Source of the DNA: Saprospiraceae bacterium
Lineage (GTDB): Bacteria > Bacteroidota > Bacteroidia > Chitinophagales > Saprospiraceae
Direction of reading: 5' to 3'
Length of the DNA stretch: 53,068 nt
NCBI GenBank assembly: GCA_020850225.1
Contig: JADZFD010000014.1
Span: forward strand, 1 to 53,068
Shown: positions 1 through 7,832 of the stretch, piece by piece
Layout: every line of letters starts with the position of its first letter
Numbering within the stretch: the stretch's first letter is position 1
The notes under the pieces: generated by a model
What the model was told of the DNA's origin: nothing
What the model saw: the letters and a program-made list of their open reading frames with translations, nothing else
Database searches by the model: none
Program-made: the position numbers and the translations under genes

Positions 1-120
1 AAAGAATTTCGGGATGCCGTTCTCACCTTTTTTGAAAATGTGGGTCAATATAAGAATGAGTTAACTTCATTGTTGACTCTTAATTTCCCTATATTATATT
101 CGCAATCCATTTTATTGTAG
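1..120 (+). CDS. C-terminal fragment of a probable IS630-type transposase (cut by window edge)
   Basis: Frame 1 is open from the first base to a TAG at 118-120 and gives 39 residues. The tail has the pattern F-R-(D/E)-A-V-L-x-F-F-E-N-V-x-Q-Y-K-x-E-L-x-S-L-L-T-L-N-F, which I recognise from the C-termini of IS630-family DDE transposases. The catalytic DDE residues would lie before the window, so I cannot say whether the copy is intact. No terminal inverted repeat can be assigned because the other end is not visible. The stop falls 133 bases before sdhC. The family call rests on recalled C-terminal similarity only. Confidence 0.6.
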   Translation, partial: KEFRDAVLTFFENVGQYKNELTSLLTLNFPILYSQSILL

Positions 121-218
121 GTATAATCTATAAAAAATGATTTTAGCCGTATAATTAGAATTATTCTAAATTAAGACCTAAAAGTAATAAATTCTGAATA
201 TTATATTTTTAGTTCCTT

Positions 219-226
219 AGCTTTGC
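219..226 (+). promoter_or_regulatory. Probable -7 element of the sdhCAB promoter
   Basis: TAGCTTTG matches the Bacteroidota -7 consensus TAnnTTTG in all fixed positions and lies 27 bases before the sdhC ATG, giving a leader of about 20 bases. No good TTTG -33 element is seen at the expected spacing, and there is no Shine-Dalgarno sequence. Confidence 0.5.
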
Positions 227-253
227 ATTATTACTTTTAAATATATTCACTCT

Positions 254-940
254 ATGAATTGGTTAATGAAATTTCTTTCGTCCAGTATAGGCAGAAAACT
301 GATAATGAGTCTTACAGGATTGTTTCTTATTTTGTTTTTAATTGTACACCTGATAGGTAATCTCCAATTATTCAAGGATGATGGTGGAGAGGCATTCAAT
401 GTATATGCACATTTTATGACGAGTAATCCTTTGATAAAAATTATAGCATACGGCAATTACTTCTTTATTCTCTTACATGCATTTCTGGGTATTTACATTG
501 CTCGTTTTAACAGAAAAGCCAAAGGTCAGCAACCAGCTGTAGCCAATCCGAATATAAAAATCACATGGGCTTCCAAAAATATGCCTGTATTAGGTGGTTT
601 GGTGTTTGCATTTTTGCTGATGCACATGGGAGATTTCTGGCTCAAGATGAAATTAGGTCAGGTCAGTATGGTAGAATATGCCGGAGTAGAAGGACAGGTA
701 AAGGACTTGTATGAGCGTGTATCCATATCATTTAAAGAGTTATGGATAGTTATTGTTTATCTGGTAGGTCTACTTGCACTTTCATACCATCTCCAGCATG
801 GGTTCCAGTCTGCATTTCAGACTTTGGGTCTCAATCATAGAAAATACACGCCTTTTATTAAGACGTTGGGGACATTGTACGCCATTCTGGTACCTGTCGG
901 ATTTGCTCTTATGCCGATATATTATTATTTTTTCAAGTAA
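254..940 (+). CDS. sdhC: Succinate dehydrogenase/fumarate reductase cytochrome b subunit
   Basis: This 228-residue integral membrane protein anchors the SdhAB flavoprotein and iron-sulfur subunits to the inner membrane and passes electrons between succinate and menaquinone through heme b. About five hydrophobic segments are visible (near residues 16-36, 60-84, 108-127, 162-182 and 205-226). Histidines suitable as heme ligands sit inside or at the edge of these segments, including H32 (IVHLIGN), one in FILLHAF, one in LLMHMG and two in SYHLQHGF. Length and five-helix layout fit the single-subunit cytochrome b of Bacteroidota rather than the split SdhC/SdhD of proteobacteria. It is the first gene of a three-gene operon, 50 bases before sdhA. 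The ATG at 254 is preferred because it lies just downstream of a promoter-like TAGCTTTG; M5 is an alternative. Confidence 0.93.
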   Translation: MNWLMKFLSSSIGRKLIMSLTGLFLILFLIVHLIGNLQLFKDDGGEAFNVYAHFMTSNPLIKIIAYGNYFFILLHAFLGIYIARFNRKAKGQQPAVANPNIKITWASKNMPVLGGLVFAFLLMHMGDFWLKMKLGQVSMVEYAGVEGQVKDLYERVSISFKELWIVIVYLVGLLALSYHLQHGFQSAFQTLGLNHRKYTPFIKTLGTLYAILVPVGFALMPIYYYFFK

Positions 941-990
941 ATAATACACTAATAAATAACATTATCTGTAAGATATAAAATATACTTAAA

Positions 991-2985
991 ATGAATCTGG
1001 ATTCAAAAATACCTGCAGGACCATTGGCTGAAAAATGGACAAAGTACAAATCAACCATGCCAATCGTTGCGCCCAATAATAAAAGAAAACTGGAAGTTAT
1101 CGTTGTTGGCTCAGGATTGGCCGGTGCATCAGCTGCATCCTCTTTGGGAGAATTAGGATATGCTGTTAAATGCTATACATTCCATGACAGTCCGAGACGA
1201 GCACACAGTATAGCCGCTCAAGGTGGTATCAATGCTGCTAAAAATTACGCTAATGACGGGGATAGTATCTATCGTCTTTTTTATGATACTGTCAAAGGTG
1301 GAGATTACCGTTCCAGAGAGGCTAATGTACACAGATTAGCAGAATGCTCCGTAGATATCATTGACCAGTGTGTGGCTCAGGGAGTACCTTTTGCCCGTGA
1401 ATACGGAGGATTACTTGAAAACCGTTCATTCGGAGGTGTACAGGTGTCCCGTACATTCTATGCCAGAGGTCAGACAGGACAACAGTTGCTGATAGGAGCA
1501 TATCAGTCATTATCACGACAGATTTCTCTGGGCTCTGTAACGATGTACAACAGGCATGAAATGTTGGATTTAGTTATTGTAAATGGCAAGGCAAGGGGAA
1601 TCATTGTCCGGAATCTGCTTACAGGTAAAATTGAAAGACATGCTGCTCATGCTGTAGTATTAGCCACAGGCGGATATGGCAATGTGTTCTATCTCTCTAC
1701 GAATGCCATGATGTGTAATGCCACGGCAGCATGGAAATCTGTAAAAAAAGGTGCTTTAATGGCAAACCCATGTTTTACGCAGATACATCCTACCTGTATT
1801 CCTGTATCCGGTGAGTATCAATCCAAGCTCACGCTTATGTCTGAGTCTCTTAGAAACGATGGTCGTGTTTGGGTTCCAAAAAAGAAAGAAGATGCCGAAG
1901 CAATACAGCAAAGAAAACTTAAAGGCGTTGATATAAAAGAAGAGGACAGGGATTATTACCTTGAGCGCAGGTATCCGGCATTCGGAAACTTGGTACCAAG
2001 AGACGTTGCATCACGGGCAGCTAAGGTAGAATGCGATAAAGGACACGGTGTAAGTCCTACAGGTTTGGCTGTATTTCTGGATTTTTCTGCAGCTATTGAA
2101 CGATACGGACATATAGAAGCCAACAAACATGGGAATCACAATCCTACTAAAGAGGAAATAAAAATTTTAGGTGAAAAGGTCGTTTCCGAGAAATATGGCA
2201 ATCTATTCGAAATGTACGAAAAAATCACAGGAGATGATCCGTACAAAGAGCCGATGAAAATTTATCCTGCTGTTCATTATACCATGGGTGGATTATGGGT
2301 CGATTATAATTTAGAGACCAACGTCAGTGGATTATTTGCTTTAGGCGAATGTAATTTCTCCGATCATGGCGCTAACAGACTCGGTGCTTCAGCGCTAATG
2401 CAGGGATTGGCTGATGGTTATTTTGTAATACCTTATACTATAGGTACCTTCTTAGCCAACGAAATCAGTACTCCAAAGATAAGCCCTGATTTACCTGAAT
2501 TCATCGAAGCAGAAAAAAAGGTAATAGATAACATCAACGCTCTACTTTCCATACAGGGAGAACACTCTGTCGAGAGTTTTCACCGCAGACTTGGTAAAAT
2601 TATGTGGAACCACTGTGGAATGGCACGAACAGAAGCAGGACTGAAGGAAGGAATCGAAATGATACGTCAACTAAGAGCTGAATACCATAAAAATGTATTT
2701 GTACCTGGCAGCAACGATGAGTATAACCCAGAATTGGAAAAAGCCATCCGAGTAGCTGACTTTATGGAATTAGGTGAGGTAATGATGCTCGATGCACTCA
2801 ACAGAAAGGAATCATGCGGCGGGCACTTCAGAGAGGAATCTGCATCACCAGAGGGTGAAGCTATGCGAAATGATGCTGAATTTACCTATGTGGCAGCCTG
2901 GGACTGGAACAATGGCAATCCGGAAATGCATAAGGAGCCACTAATATTTGAAAATGTAGAACTTAAAACAAGAAGCTACAAATAA
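991..2985 (+). CDS. sdhA: Succinate dehydrogenase/fumarate reductase flavoprotein subunit
   Basis: This is the catalytic FAD subunit that interconverts succinate and fumarate at the cytoplasmic face of the complex. The 664-residue protein has an N-terminal FAD-binding loop GSGLAG (residues 40-45). The AHSIAAQGG motif carries the histidine (H72) that normally holds the flavin covalently. Later motifs typical of the family include [19 protein letters not shown] and a C-terminal segment containing SCGGHFREE. Length matches the Bacteroidota/epsilonproteobacterial type rather than the shorter E. coli SdhA. It lies between sdhC and sdhB with short gaps (50 and 31 bases), so all three are probably one transcript. 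No truncation or missing residue was seen. Confidence 0.96.
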   Translation: MNLDSKIPAGPLAEKWTKYKSTMPIVAPNNKRKLEVIVVGSGLAGASAASSLGELGYAVKCYTFHDSPRRAHSIAAQGGINAAKNYANDGDSIYRLFYDTVKGGDYRSREANVHRLAECSVDIIDQCVAQGVPFAREYGGLLENRSFGGVQVSRTFYARGQTGQQLLIGAYQSLSRQISLGSVTMYNRHEMLDLVIVNGKARGIIVRNLLTGKIERHAAHAVVLATGGYGNVFYLSTNAMMCNATAAWKSVKKGALMANPCFTQIHPTCIPVSGEYQSKLTLMSESLRNDGRVWVPKKKEDAEAIQQRKLKGVDIKEEDRDYYLERRYPAFGNLVPRDVASRAAKVECDKGHGVSPTGLAVFLDFSAAIERYGHIEANKHGNHNPTKEEIKILGEKVVSEKYGNLFEMYEKITGDDPYKEPMKIYPAVHYTMGGLWVDYNLETNVSGLFALGECNFSDHGANRLGASALMQGLADGYFVIPYTIGTFLANEISTPKISPDLPEFIEAEKKVIDNINALLSIQGEHSVESFHRRLGKIMWNHCGMARTEAGLKEGIEMIRQLRAEYHKNVFVPGSNDEYNPELEKAIRVADFMELGEVMMLDALNRKESCGGHFREESASPEGEAMRNDAEFTYVAAWDWNNGNPEMHKEPLIFENVELKTRSYK

Positions 2986-3016
2986 TCCATATACAACAAT
3001 AAAAATAATCCGAATC

Positions 3017-3766
3017 ATGGACTTGAATTTAAAATTAAAAATCTGGAGACAGAAGAACAATACAACAGGTGGACATTTTGAAACATATGACGTTGTTGCC
3101 AATGAACATATGTCATTCCTTGAAATGCTGGATGTTTTGAATGAAGATCTTGTCAATAAACGAGAAGCTCCTGTAGCCTTTGAACACGACTGTAGAGAGG
3201 GAATTTGCGGAACATGCAGCCTTACCATCAATGGACAGCCACATGGGCCAAATGCAGGTACAACTGCTTGTCAGTTACATATGCGCTACTTCAAAGATGG
3301 AGAAACCATCACTGTTGAACCGTTTAGAGCTGGTGCTTTTCCTGTCGTCAAGGATCTTGTAGTAGACAGAGGTGCTCTCGACCGTATCGTTCAGGCAGGA
3401 GGATTTGTATCTGTCAATGCCGGTCAGGCACAGGATGGAAATGCTATTCCTATAGAAAAGGAGCGAGCCAGCCAATCCTTTGAATCTGCTGCCTGTATCG
3501 GGTGCGGTGCCTGTGTGGCAGCTTGTCCTAATGGATCTGCGATGCTGTTTACATCTGCCAAAGTACGTCATTTGGGTTTACTCCCTCAAGGTGAGGTTGA
3601 AGAAGAGCAGCGTGTACAAAATATGGTTGCTCAGATGGATCATGAAGGTTTTGGAATGTGTAGCAATATCGGTGCCTGTGAAGCAGAGTGCCCTAAAGAA
3701 ATTAAATTGTACAATATTGCTTACATGAACAGAGCCTATTTCAAAGCTGTATTTACCGGAGAATAG
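3017..3766 (+). CDS. sdhB: Succinate dehydrogenase/fumarate reductase iron-sulfur subunit
   Basis: This subunit carries electrons from the flavin in SdhA to the quinone site through three clusters, all visible in the 249 residues. The [2Fe-2S] ligands are C59, C64, C67 and C85 (CREGICGTC and a later TTACQ). The [4Fe-4S] ligands are in [12 protein letters not shown] (C160, C163, C166, C170). The last cluster is in [12 protein letters not shown] (C215, C221, C225, plus C170 region), spaced as in [3Fe-4S] enzymes. The N-terminal half is a plant-ferredoxin-type domain and the C-terminal half a bacterial-ferredoxin-type domain. The gene ends the sdhCAB operon and is followed by a strong hairpin terminator. 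Confidence 0.96.
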   Translation: MDLNLKLKIWRQKNNTTGGHFETYDVVANEHMSFLEMLDVLNEDLVNKREAPVAFEHDCREGICGTCSLTINGQPHGPNAGTTACQLHMRYFKDGETITVEPFRAGAFPVVKDLVVDRGALDRIVQAGGFVSVNAGQAQDGNAIPIEKERASQSFESAACIGCGACVAACPNGSAMLFTSAKVRHLGLLPQGEVEEEQRVQNMVAQMDHEGFGMCSNIGACEAECPKEIKLYNIAYMNRAYFKAVFTGE

Positions 3767-3845
3767 TAATTAGAATATGATAGGATAACAGACTATGTAC
3801 ATAATTTGTTATATCTTCTAACACCATTTGAGCAAATACATTATA

Positions 3846-3883
3846 AAAAAGCCATCCGTACAATGTCCGGATGGCTTTTTTTT
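3846..3883. terminator. Bidirectional intrinsic terminator between sdhB and nosY
   Basis: A 13-bp perfect stem (3846-3858 with 3868-3880) has core GCCATCCG/CGGATGGC and is flanked by A and T runs, so it can end sdhCAB on the plus strand and the nos operon on the minus strand. The genes on either side converge. Confidence 0.9.
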
Positions 3884-3909
3884 ACATCACATATATTTTT
3901 TACCCCGAT

Positions 3910-4677
3910 TTATAAATCCTTCTTTTTGAATTTAATCAACGATATCCAGTAGGGAATGATTACCCACAGCATCAACAAAACTATTGTAATGATATATCCA
4001 TAGAAATTTCCAAAAAATTTCTTAAAAATTGCTCCCGTGTAACCCATGAGCGCAGATTCATCAATCTGAAGCAACATCTGAATCCTCGCCAGGTCTATAG
4101 GATTTAAGGATGAAAATAACGCCATAGGTTTTTCTATAGGATAGTCTGCAAACTGAAACATCAGGAATAATAACAGACCATCGTAGATCAACGTAAGAAA
4201 CAGCCAGATCATTATGGACAAACCTATACCTCTCGCTTTATCTTTTGTTATTATGGAACCCATCAAAGCCAGAGCTGTAAAAATAGATCCTATAAACAAT
4301 CCAGTCAACAAGACACTCAATCCTATCAGGTTGGATGAGAAAATCATCACAGGAATACCGATGCCTATGAGAAATGCCAGATTAACCGCTATAAGCAACG
4401 CTATGAAAATACTATTCCAAATTGTACTTCTTTTGATGGGTTGACTCACAAGTAACTCAATAAACTCCCTGCTATTATAAATGTAAATATTTCCAAAAAT
4501 AATGGAAACAAGTGGCACAGAGAGTAGAATGATATTCAGTAGCGATAAAGCACCTTTGGCTGAACTACTCTCAAGGCTGAACACACTCCATCCAAAAGCC
4601 GCTAAAAACAAGGTATAAATGATGATAACCTTACTTTTTAGAATATCCTTAATAACTAATCCTATCAGTTTGTTCAT
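3910..4677 (-). CDS. nosY: NosY-type ABC transporter permease of the nos operon
   Basis: This 255-residue protein is the membrane subunit of the NosDFY transporter needed to mature the tetranuclear copper-sulfide site of nitrous oxide reductase. About six hydrophobic helices are visible, and SREFIELLVSQPIKRS near residue 70 is the cytoplasmic coupling stretch characteristic of NosY/ABC-2 permeases. The start overlaps the nosF stop by four bases (ATGA type), which indicates translational coupling. It is the last gene of the operon and runs into the terminator at 3846-3883. Identification rests on this context plus the helix pattern; the ABC-2 family alone is too broad to name it. Confidence 0.88.
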   Translation of the reverse strand: MNKLIGLVIKDILKSKVIIIYTLFLAAFGWSVFSLESSSAKGALSLLNIILLSVPLVSIIFGNIYIYNSREFIELLVSQPIKRSTIWNSIFIALLIAVNLAFLIGIGIPVMIFSSNLIGLSVLLTGLFIGSIFTALALMGSIITKDKARGIGLSIMIWLFLTLIYDGLLLFLMFQFADYPIEKPMALFSSLNPIDLARIQMLLQIDESALMGYTGAIFKKFFGNFYGYIITIVLLMLWVIIPYWISLIKFKKKDL

Positions 4678-5384
4678 CCTTTTAAATTTTTGAGCAGATA
4701 ACTAATTGCTTTTGATATCAATGGCTGCCCTGTTTCTTCGAGTAGACTTTCGATATCTTTATAAAAAACAATCTTACCTTCTTCCATAAATACAATATGT
4801 GATAATACATCATTCAGTTCATTCAACAGATGAGATGTAATAATTATCAATTTTCCATTATTGCGTTCTTTCTTAATTTTGTCCCTGAGTATTTCAGATG
4901 CCAACGGATCAAGTCCTGCAGTAGGTTCATCCAAAATCAGTATTTTCGGATTGAACATAAAGGCTATTGTTGCACTTACTTTCTGGATGGTGCCTCCTGA
5001 TAATGCATGCATTTTTTTATCCTTCATGGAATCCAGATTAAATGCATCCCATAATTCTAGGTCTAAAACCTGTTCGTTGTTGCGGATACTTTTTATCATA
5101 TCCACGACCTGTCCAATGGACATATTCTCCGGATACCTGCCTATCTGTGGCATATACCCTATCAAGGACTTATAGGATACATCGTTTTTTATGCTTTTAC
5201 CGTCTATCAGAATATCACCTGCTGTAGGTACGACAATACTTAAAATAGACTTTATCATGGTCGTTTTACCACATGCGTTGGGTCCGATCAGACCGATACA
5301 CTGTTCACTGCCCAGTTTAAGGTTTACATTATTCAGGGCGTGTGTTAATCCGAAGTTTTTAGAAACTTCTTTTAATTCAATCAT
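4674..5384 (-). CDS. nosF: NosF-type ABC transporter ATPase of the nos operon
   Basis: This 236-residue cytoplasmic ATPase drives the NosFY/NosD machine in copper-site assembly. The Walker A is GPNACGKTT (residues 34-42), with alanine-cysteine where most ABC ATPases have glycine-alanine/serine; the required G, K and T are kept. The signature LSGGTIQKV lies near residue 128, Walker B with the catalytic glutamate is ILILDEPTAGLDP, and the switch histidine is in ITSHLL. The start overlaps the end of nosD by eight bases and the stop overlaps nosY, so the three genes are tightly coupled. Confidence 0.9.
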   Translation of the reverse strand: MIELKEVSKNFGLTHALNNVNLKLGSEQCIGLIGPNACGKTTMIKSILSIVVPTAGDILIDGKSIKNDVSYKSLIGYMPQIGRYPENMSIGQVVDMIKSIRNNEQVLDLELWDAFNLDSMKDKKMHALSGGTIQKVSATIAFMFNPKILILDEPTAGLDPLASEILRDKIKKERNNGKLIIITSHLLNELNDVLSHIVFMEEGKIVFYKDIESLLEETGQPLISKAISYLLKNLKG

Positions 5385-6618
5385 ACTTATACGGTTTAAA
5401 TGCCGGGGTTAAATCTACAAATGCTTCCGGAGTTATACTGGGTATCAGACGTTCAGTCCTATCCATCAAAGTCACCATAAAACTCCTGAATAAAAGCATG
5501 GAAATAGGATTTTGTTCAATAACATAAGAATAAACACTCAACGGATGATACGGAATGTCACCTATCCCGTCCTTATCCAGGTCATATCCTTCGTATTTGT
5601 CCCAGTAATTCTTCTTAAAATAGCTCATCACCAACGATCCGTTGGTAGCCACGTCAAATGTATTTGCTGTAAAGTTATTTTCGAAGATCTGATTATCTTC
5701 ACAATTCGCCTGCACCTTCATACCCCAGCCATTTTCTGTAATAATATTCTTGGTAATGATATTGCGGTTGGCCCCTTCCAGAAACATAGCTATCGTATTT
5801 CCCTGAAATCGATTACCCTTGATATAAGAGTCAGATATGTCTTTCAGCAAGAGTCCATAGCACGCATCACCTGTATTATTGATGAAGGTATTATTAGCCA
5901 TAAAAACATGCTTGGTATACATCACTGCTATTCCTGCCCCATTATTTTCAAATATATTGGTGAAATAGGAATCGTTATGTGAAAACATAAAATGCAGTCC
6001 GTACCTGATATTATTACGGGCTATATTTCTCCAAACAATGGATTCCTTTACAAATTCAAAGTAGATACCATCCCTGTGTCCTTCTATGACATTGTGGATA
6101 ATCTGCAGACTGTCACTTTTCCAGCAGTGGATTCCATTACCGGAATTTTGTTCATCATGCGCATTGGACTTAATGATATTATCCTTTACCAGACAGTGCT
6201 TGCTGTACTGCAGGTAGATGGCAAAAAAATTATTATCAAGTACATTATCTACTATGCTGACCCATCTCCTGTCATAAACTTTGATACCTCCGATATCATT
6301 GATGGAAGATACACCGGAGTTTTGAATTCTGAATCCCTTAAAAACCACACTGTCTGCCTTGATGGATACAACTTCATGCTTATGTTCTCCATCCAGAATG
6401 GGACGATCAACACCTATCATCGTTATTTTTTTGTCAACAATAACAGGGCATTCTTTATACATACCACTATTGATAAATATAGTATCACCATCAAGTGCAC
6501 TGTCTATGGCAGCTTTAATGGTTTTATACTGATGCTTACTTCCTACCTGTATTTGTTTTGCCTGAACAATGTTCGAAATAAATAAGAGTAGAAGTATAAC
6601 ATATAATAATCTGATCAT
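5377..6618 (-). CDS. nosD: NosD, periplasmic copper-site maturation protein
   Basis: NosD is a periplasmic right-handed beta-helix protein that works with the NosFY transporter in building the Cu-S site of NosZ. The 413-residue product starts with a Sec signal peptide (about residues 1-20, ending near VQAKQ). Many short repeated strands follow with N-rich turns, such as NNFFAIYLQYSKH, GNGIHCWKSD and NNGAGIAVMYTKH, as in carbohydrate-binding/CASH and pectate-lyase-like folds. The later NYWDKYEGYDLDKDGIGD motif is highly typical of NosD. It begins 10 bases after the nosL stop and overlaps nosF by eight bases. Confidence 0.94.
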   Translation of the reverse strand: MIRLLYVILLLLFISNIVQAKQIQVGSKHQYKTIKAAIDSALDGDTIFINSGMYKECPVIVDKKITMIGVDRPILDGEHKHEVVSIKADSVVFKGFRIQNSGVSSINDIGGIKVYDRRWVSIVDNVLDNNFFAIYLQYSKHCLVKDNIIKSNAHDEQNSGNGIHCWKSDSLQIIHNVIEGHRDGIYFEFVKESIVWRNIARNNIRYGLHFMFSHNDSYFTNIFENNGAGIAVMYTKHVFMANNTFINNTGDACYGLLLKDISDSYIKGNRFQGNTIAMFLEGANRNIITKNIITENGWGMKVQANCEDNQIFENNFTANTFDVATNGSLVMSYFKKNYWDKYEGYDLDKDGIGDIPYHPLSVYSYVIEQNPISMLLFRSFMVTLMDRTERLIPSITPEAFVDLTPAFKPYKYD

Positions 6619-6628
6619 GAATGAAAAA

Positions 6629-7642
6629 TTATTGAACCAAAGCCGACCACTGTATCAATTCTCCATTCATTTTAGTCTGATACGTTTTGGCTTCGTCTTC
6701 AGTTTTAAAGGCGGCAATATTGCCGTTCATGGGGCTTTTAAAATCCGGGCTTTTGACATAAAATGCAGATTCAGCAGGTATAAGCTCATTATTGCCCAGA
6801 TAATAATGAATATAGGTTGCCTTTCTCTCCATTTCCGGATGTTCTTCAATATAATCCCTGACACAGAACATATCATCAAACATATATACCCTACCTTTTT
6901 GGGTAATGATTTCTCCTGCAAACTGACCATTGGAAATAGTCATTTTACAATGTTCACAAGCATCCTTGTTTAAAGTTATAGGTTGAGGACCATCCGGTGC
7001 ACATGAATATAAAAATAATGGCAATAACCAGATGGCTAAACTAGACTTTTTTTTTAATATTTTATCCAGGTATCCTGCTTCAAACATGGCAACAAAAAAT
7101 ATAATGGCTCCTCCTCCGAACATTAGCCATCCACCAATATCCGGAATAGAATAAACACCAAAATTAAGCAATTGTTTAAATCCAATCATAGGTGGCTGAT
7201 ATGCCATACCCGGTACAACAATAGCTGCGTTAGGATCCAGGTCATGTCCATAATCATACAACCATCTCCAGAAGTCGTACATAGACAATATACCAAACAA
7301 AATAAATAATACCAAAACTGTATATACAAATTTTTTATTCCTTATTAAGCCGGCTACAATGGCCAACAGAGCGAAAAAACCTAGAATATATGGCAGAACT
7401 GAAAATTCAACAAATTCTTCTGCATGCAGGGTTTTCATTCCTATATAATGATTCAGACCATTGATGATATCTACATCTCCGCCTATTTTATTGGAATGAA
7501 TATACAGATTCAAGCCTTCAGGATACTGAGGTGCATCCATTTCGATACGCCATAAAGGTTGAAATATAGAACCCAATATAAATATTCCGGCCAAGATTAA
7601 AAGAAGTGAGGAAGTTTTGGAGATTTTATTATTCTTAATCAT
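6629..7642 (-). CDS. nosL: NosL copper chaperone fused to an N-terminal polytopic membrane domain
   Basis: Residues about 215-337 form a NosL domain, the Cu(I) chaperone that supplies nitrous oxide reductase. It carries the metal motif D-A-C-E-H-C-K-M (C229, C232, M234) followed by MTISNGQFAGEI and MFDDMFC. Stand-alone NosL is a lipoprotein of about 170-200 residues. Here it is preceded by about 200 residues with four clear membrane helices (near 12-30, 83-102, 105-122, 169-188). A fifth hydrophobic stretch (202-213) ends in L-Y-S-C, which looks like the NosL lipobox kept inside the fusion. The N-terminal part has a conserved-looking loop with WRIEMDAPQYPEGL and YDFWRWLYDYGHDL; I do not know its function. 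No stop or frameshift separates the parts. The gene lies 10 bases before nosD and 190 bases after nosZ. Confidence 0.88.
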   Translation of the reverse strand: MIKNNKISKTSSLLLILAGIFILGSIFQPLWRIEMDAPQYPEGLNLYIHSNKIGGDVDIINGLNHYIGMKTLHAEEFVEFSVLPYILGFFALLAIVAGLIRNKKFVYTVLVLFILFGILSMYDFWRWLYDYGHDLDPNAAIVVPGMAYQPPMIGFKQLLNFGVYSIPDIGGWLMFGGGAIIFFVAMFEAGYLDKILKKKSSLAIWLLPLFLYSCAPDGPQPITLNKDACEHCKMTISNGQFAGEIITQKGRVYMFDDMFCVRDYIEEHPEMERKATYIHYYLGNNELIPAESAFYVKSPDFKSPMNGNIAAFKTEDEAKTYQTKMNGELIQWSALVQ

Positions 7643-7669
7643 TGTTTGATATTTTTATATATTGACAAA

Positions 7670-7706
7670 ATGTTGGTAAGCCATAACAAGTTATGCCTAC
7701 CAACAT
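7670..7706 (-). other. Hairpin upstream of nosL
   Basis: A near-perfect stem pairs 7670-7687 with 7690-7706 (ATGTTGGTA and CATAAC on one arm, GTTATG and CTACCAACAT on the other), with a bulge in the middle and an AA loop. It sits 28 bases upstream of the nosL start and has no U-run on the minus strand. It may be a processing or stability element. Confidence 0.6.
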
Positions 7707-7790
7707 ATCTTATGGTAACAATTTTATTCGAAAAATCATGTTTACAAATGCGAAAAAATCATTATGATCACACACATTATTAATTAGGGT

Positions 7791-7827
7791 TAACAATCAG
7801 GGATAAGTGATTTATCCCTGATTGTTA
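7791..7827 (-). other. Perfect 16-bp hairpin directly after nosZ
   Basis: The arms 7791-7806 and 7812-7827 are exact inverted repeats with core CAGGGATAA/TTATCCCTG and a five-base loop. The stem begins five bases after the nosZ stop on the minus strand. No U-run follows, so it is not a standard intrinsic terminator. A role in protecting the 3' end of cytochrome c-nosZ mRNA or in partial termination before nosL is inference. Confidence 0.75.
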
Positions 7828-7832
7828 TTATG

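Noticed and set aside
5512-6585. Two long plus-strand frames antisense to nosD
   Set aside because: They are shadows of nosD, whose family, signal peptide and operon position are clear.
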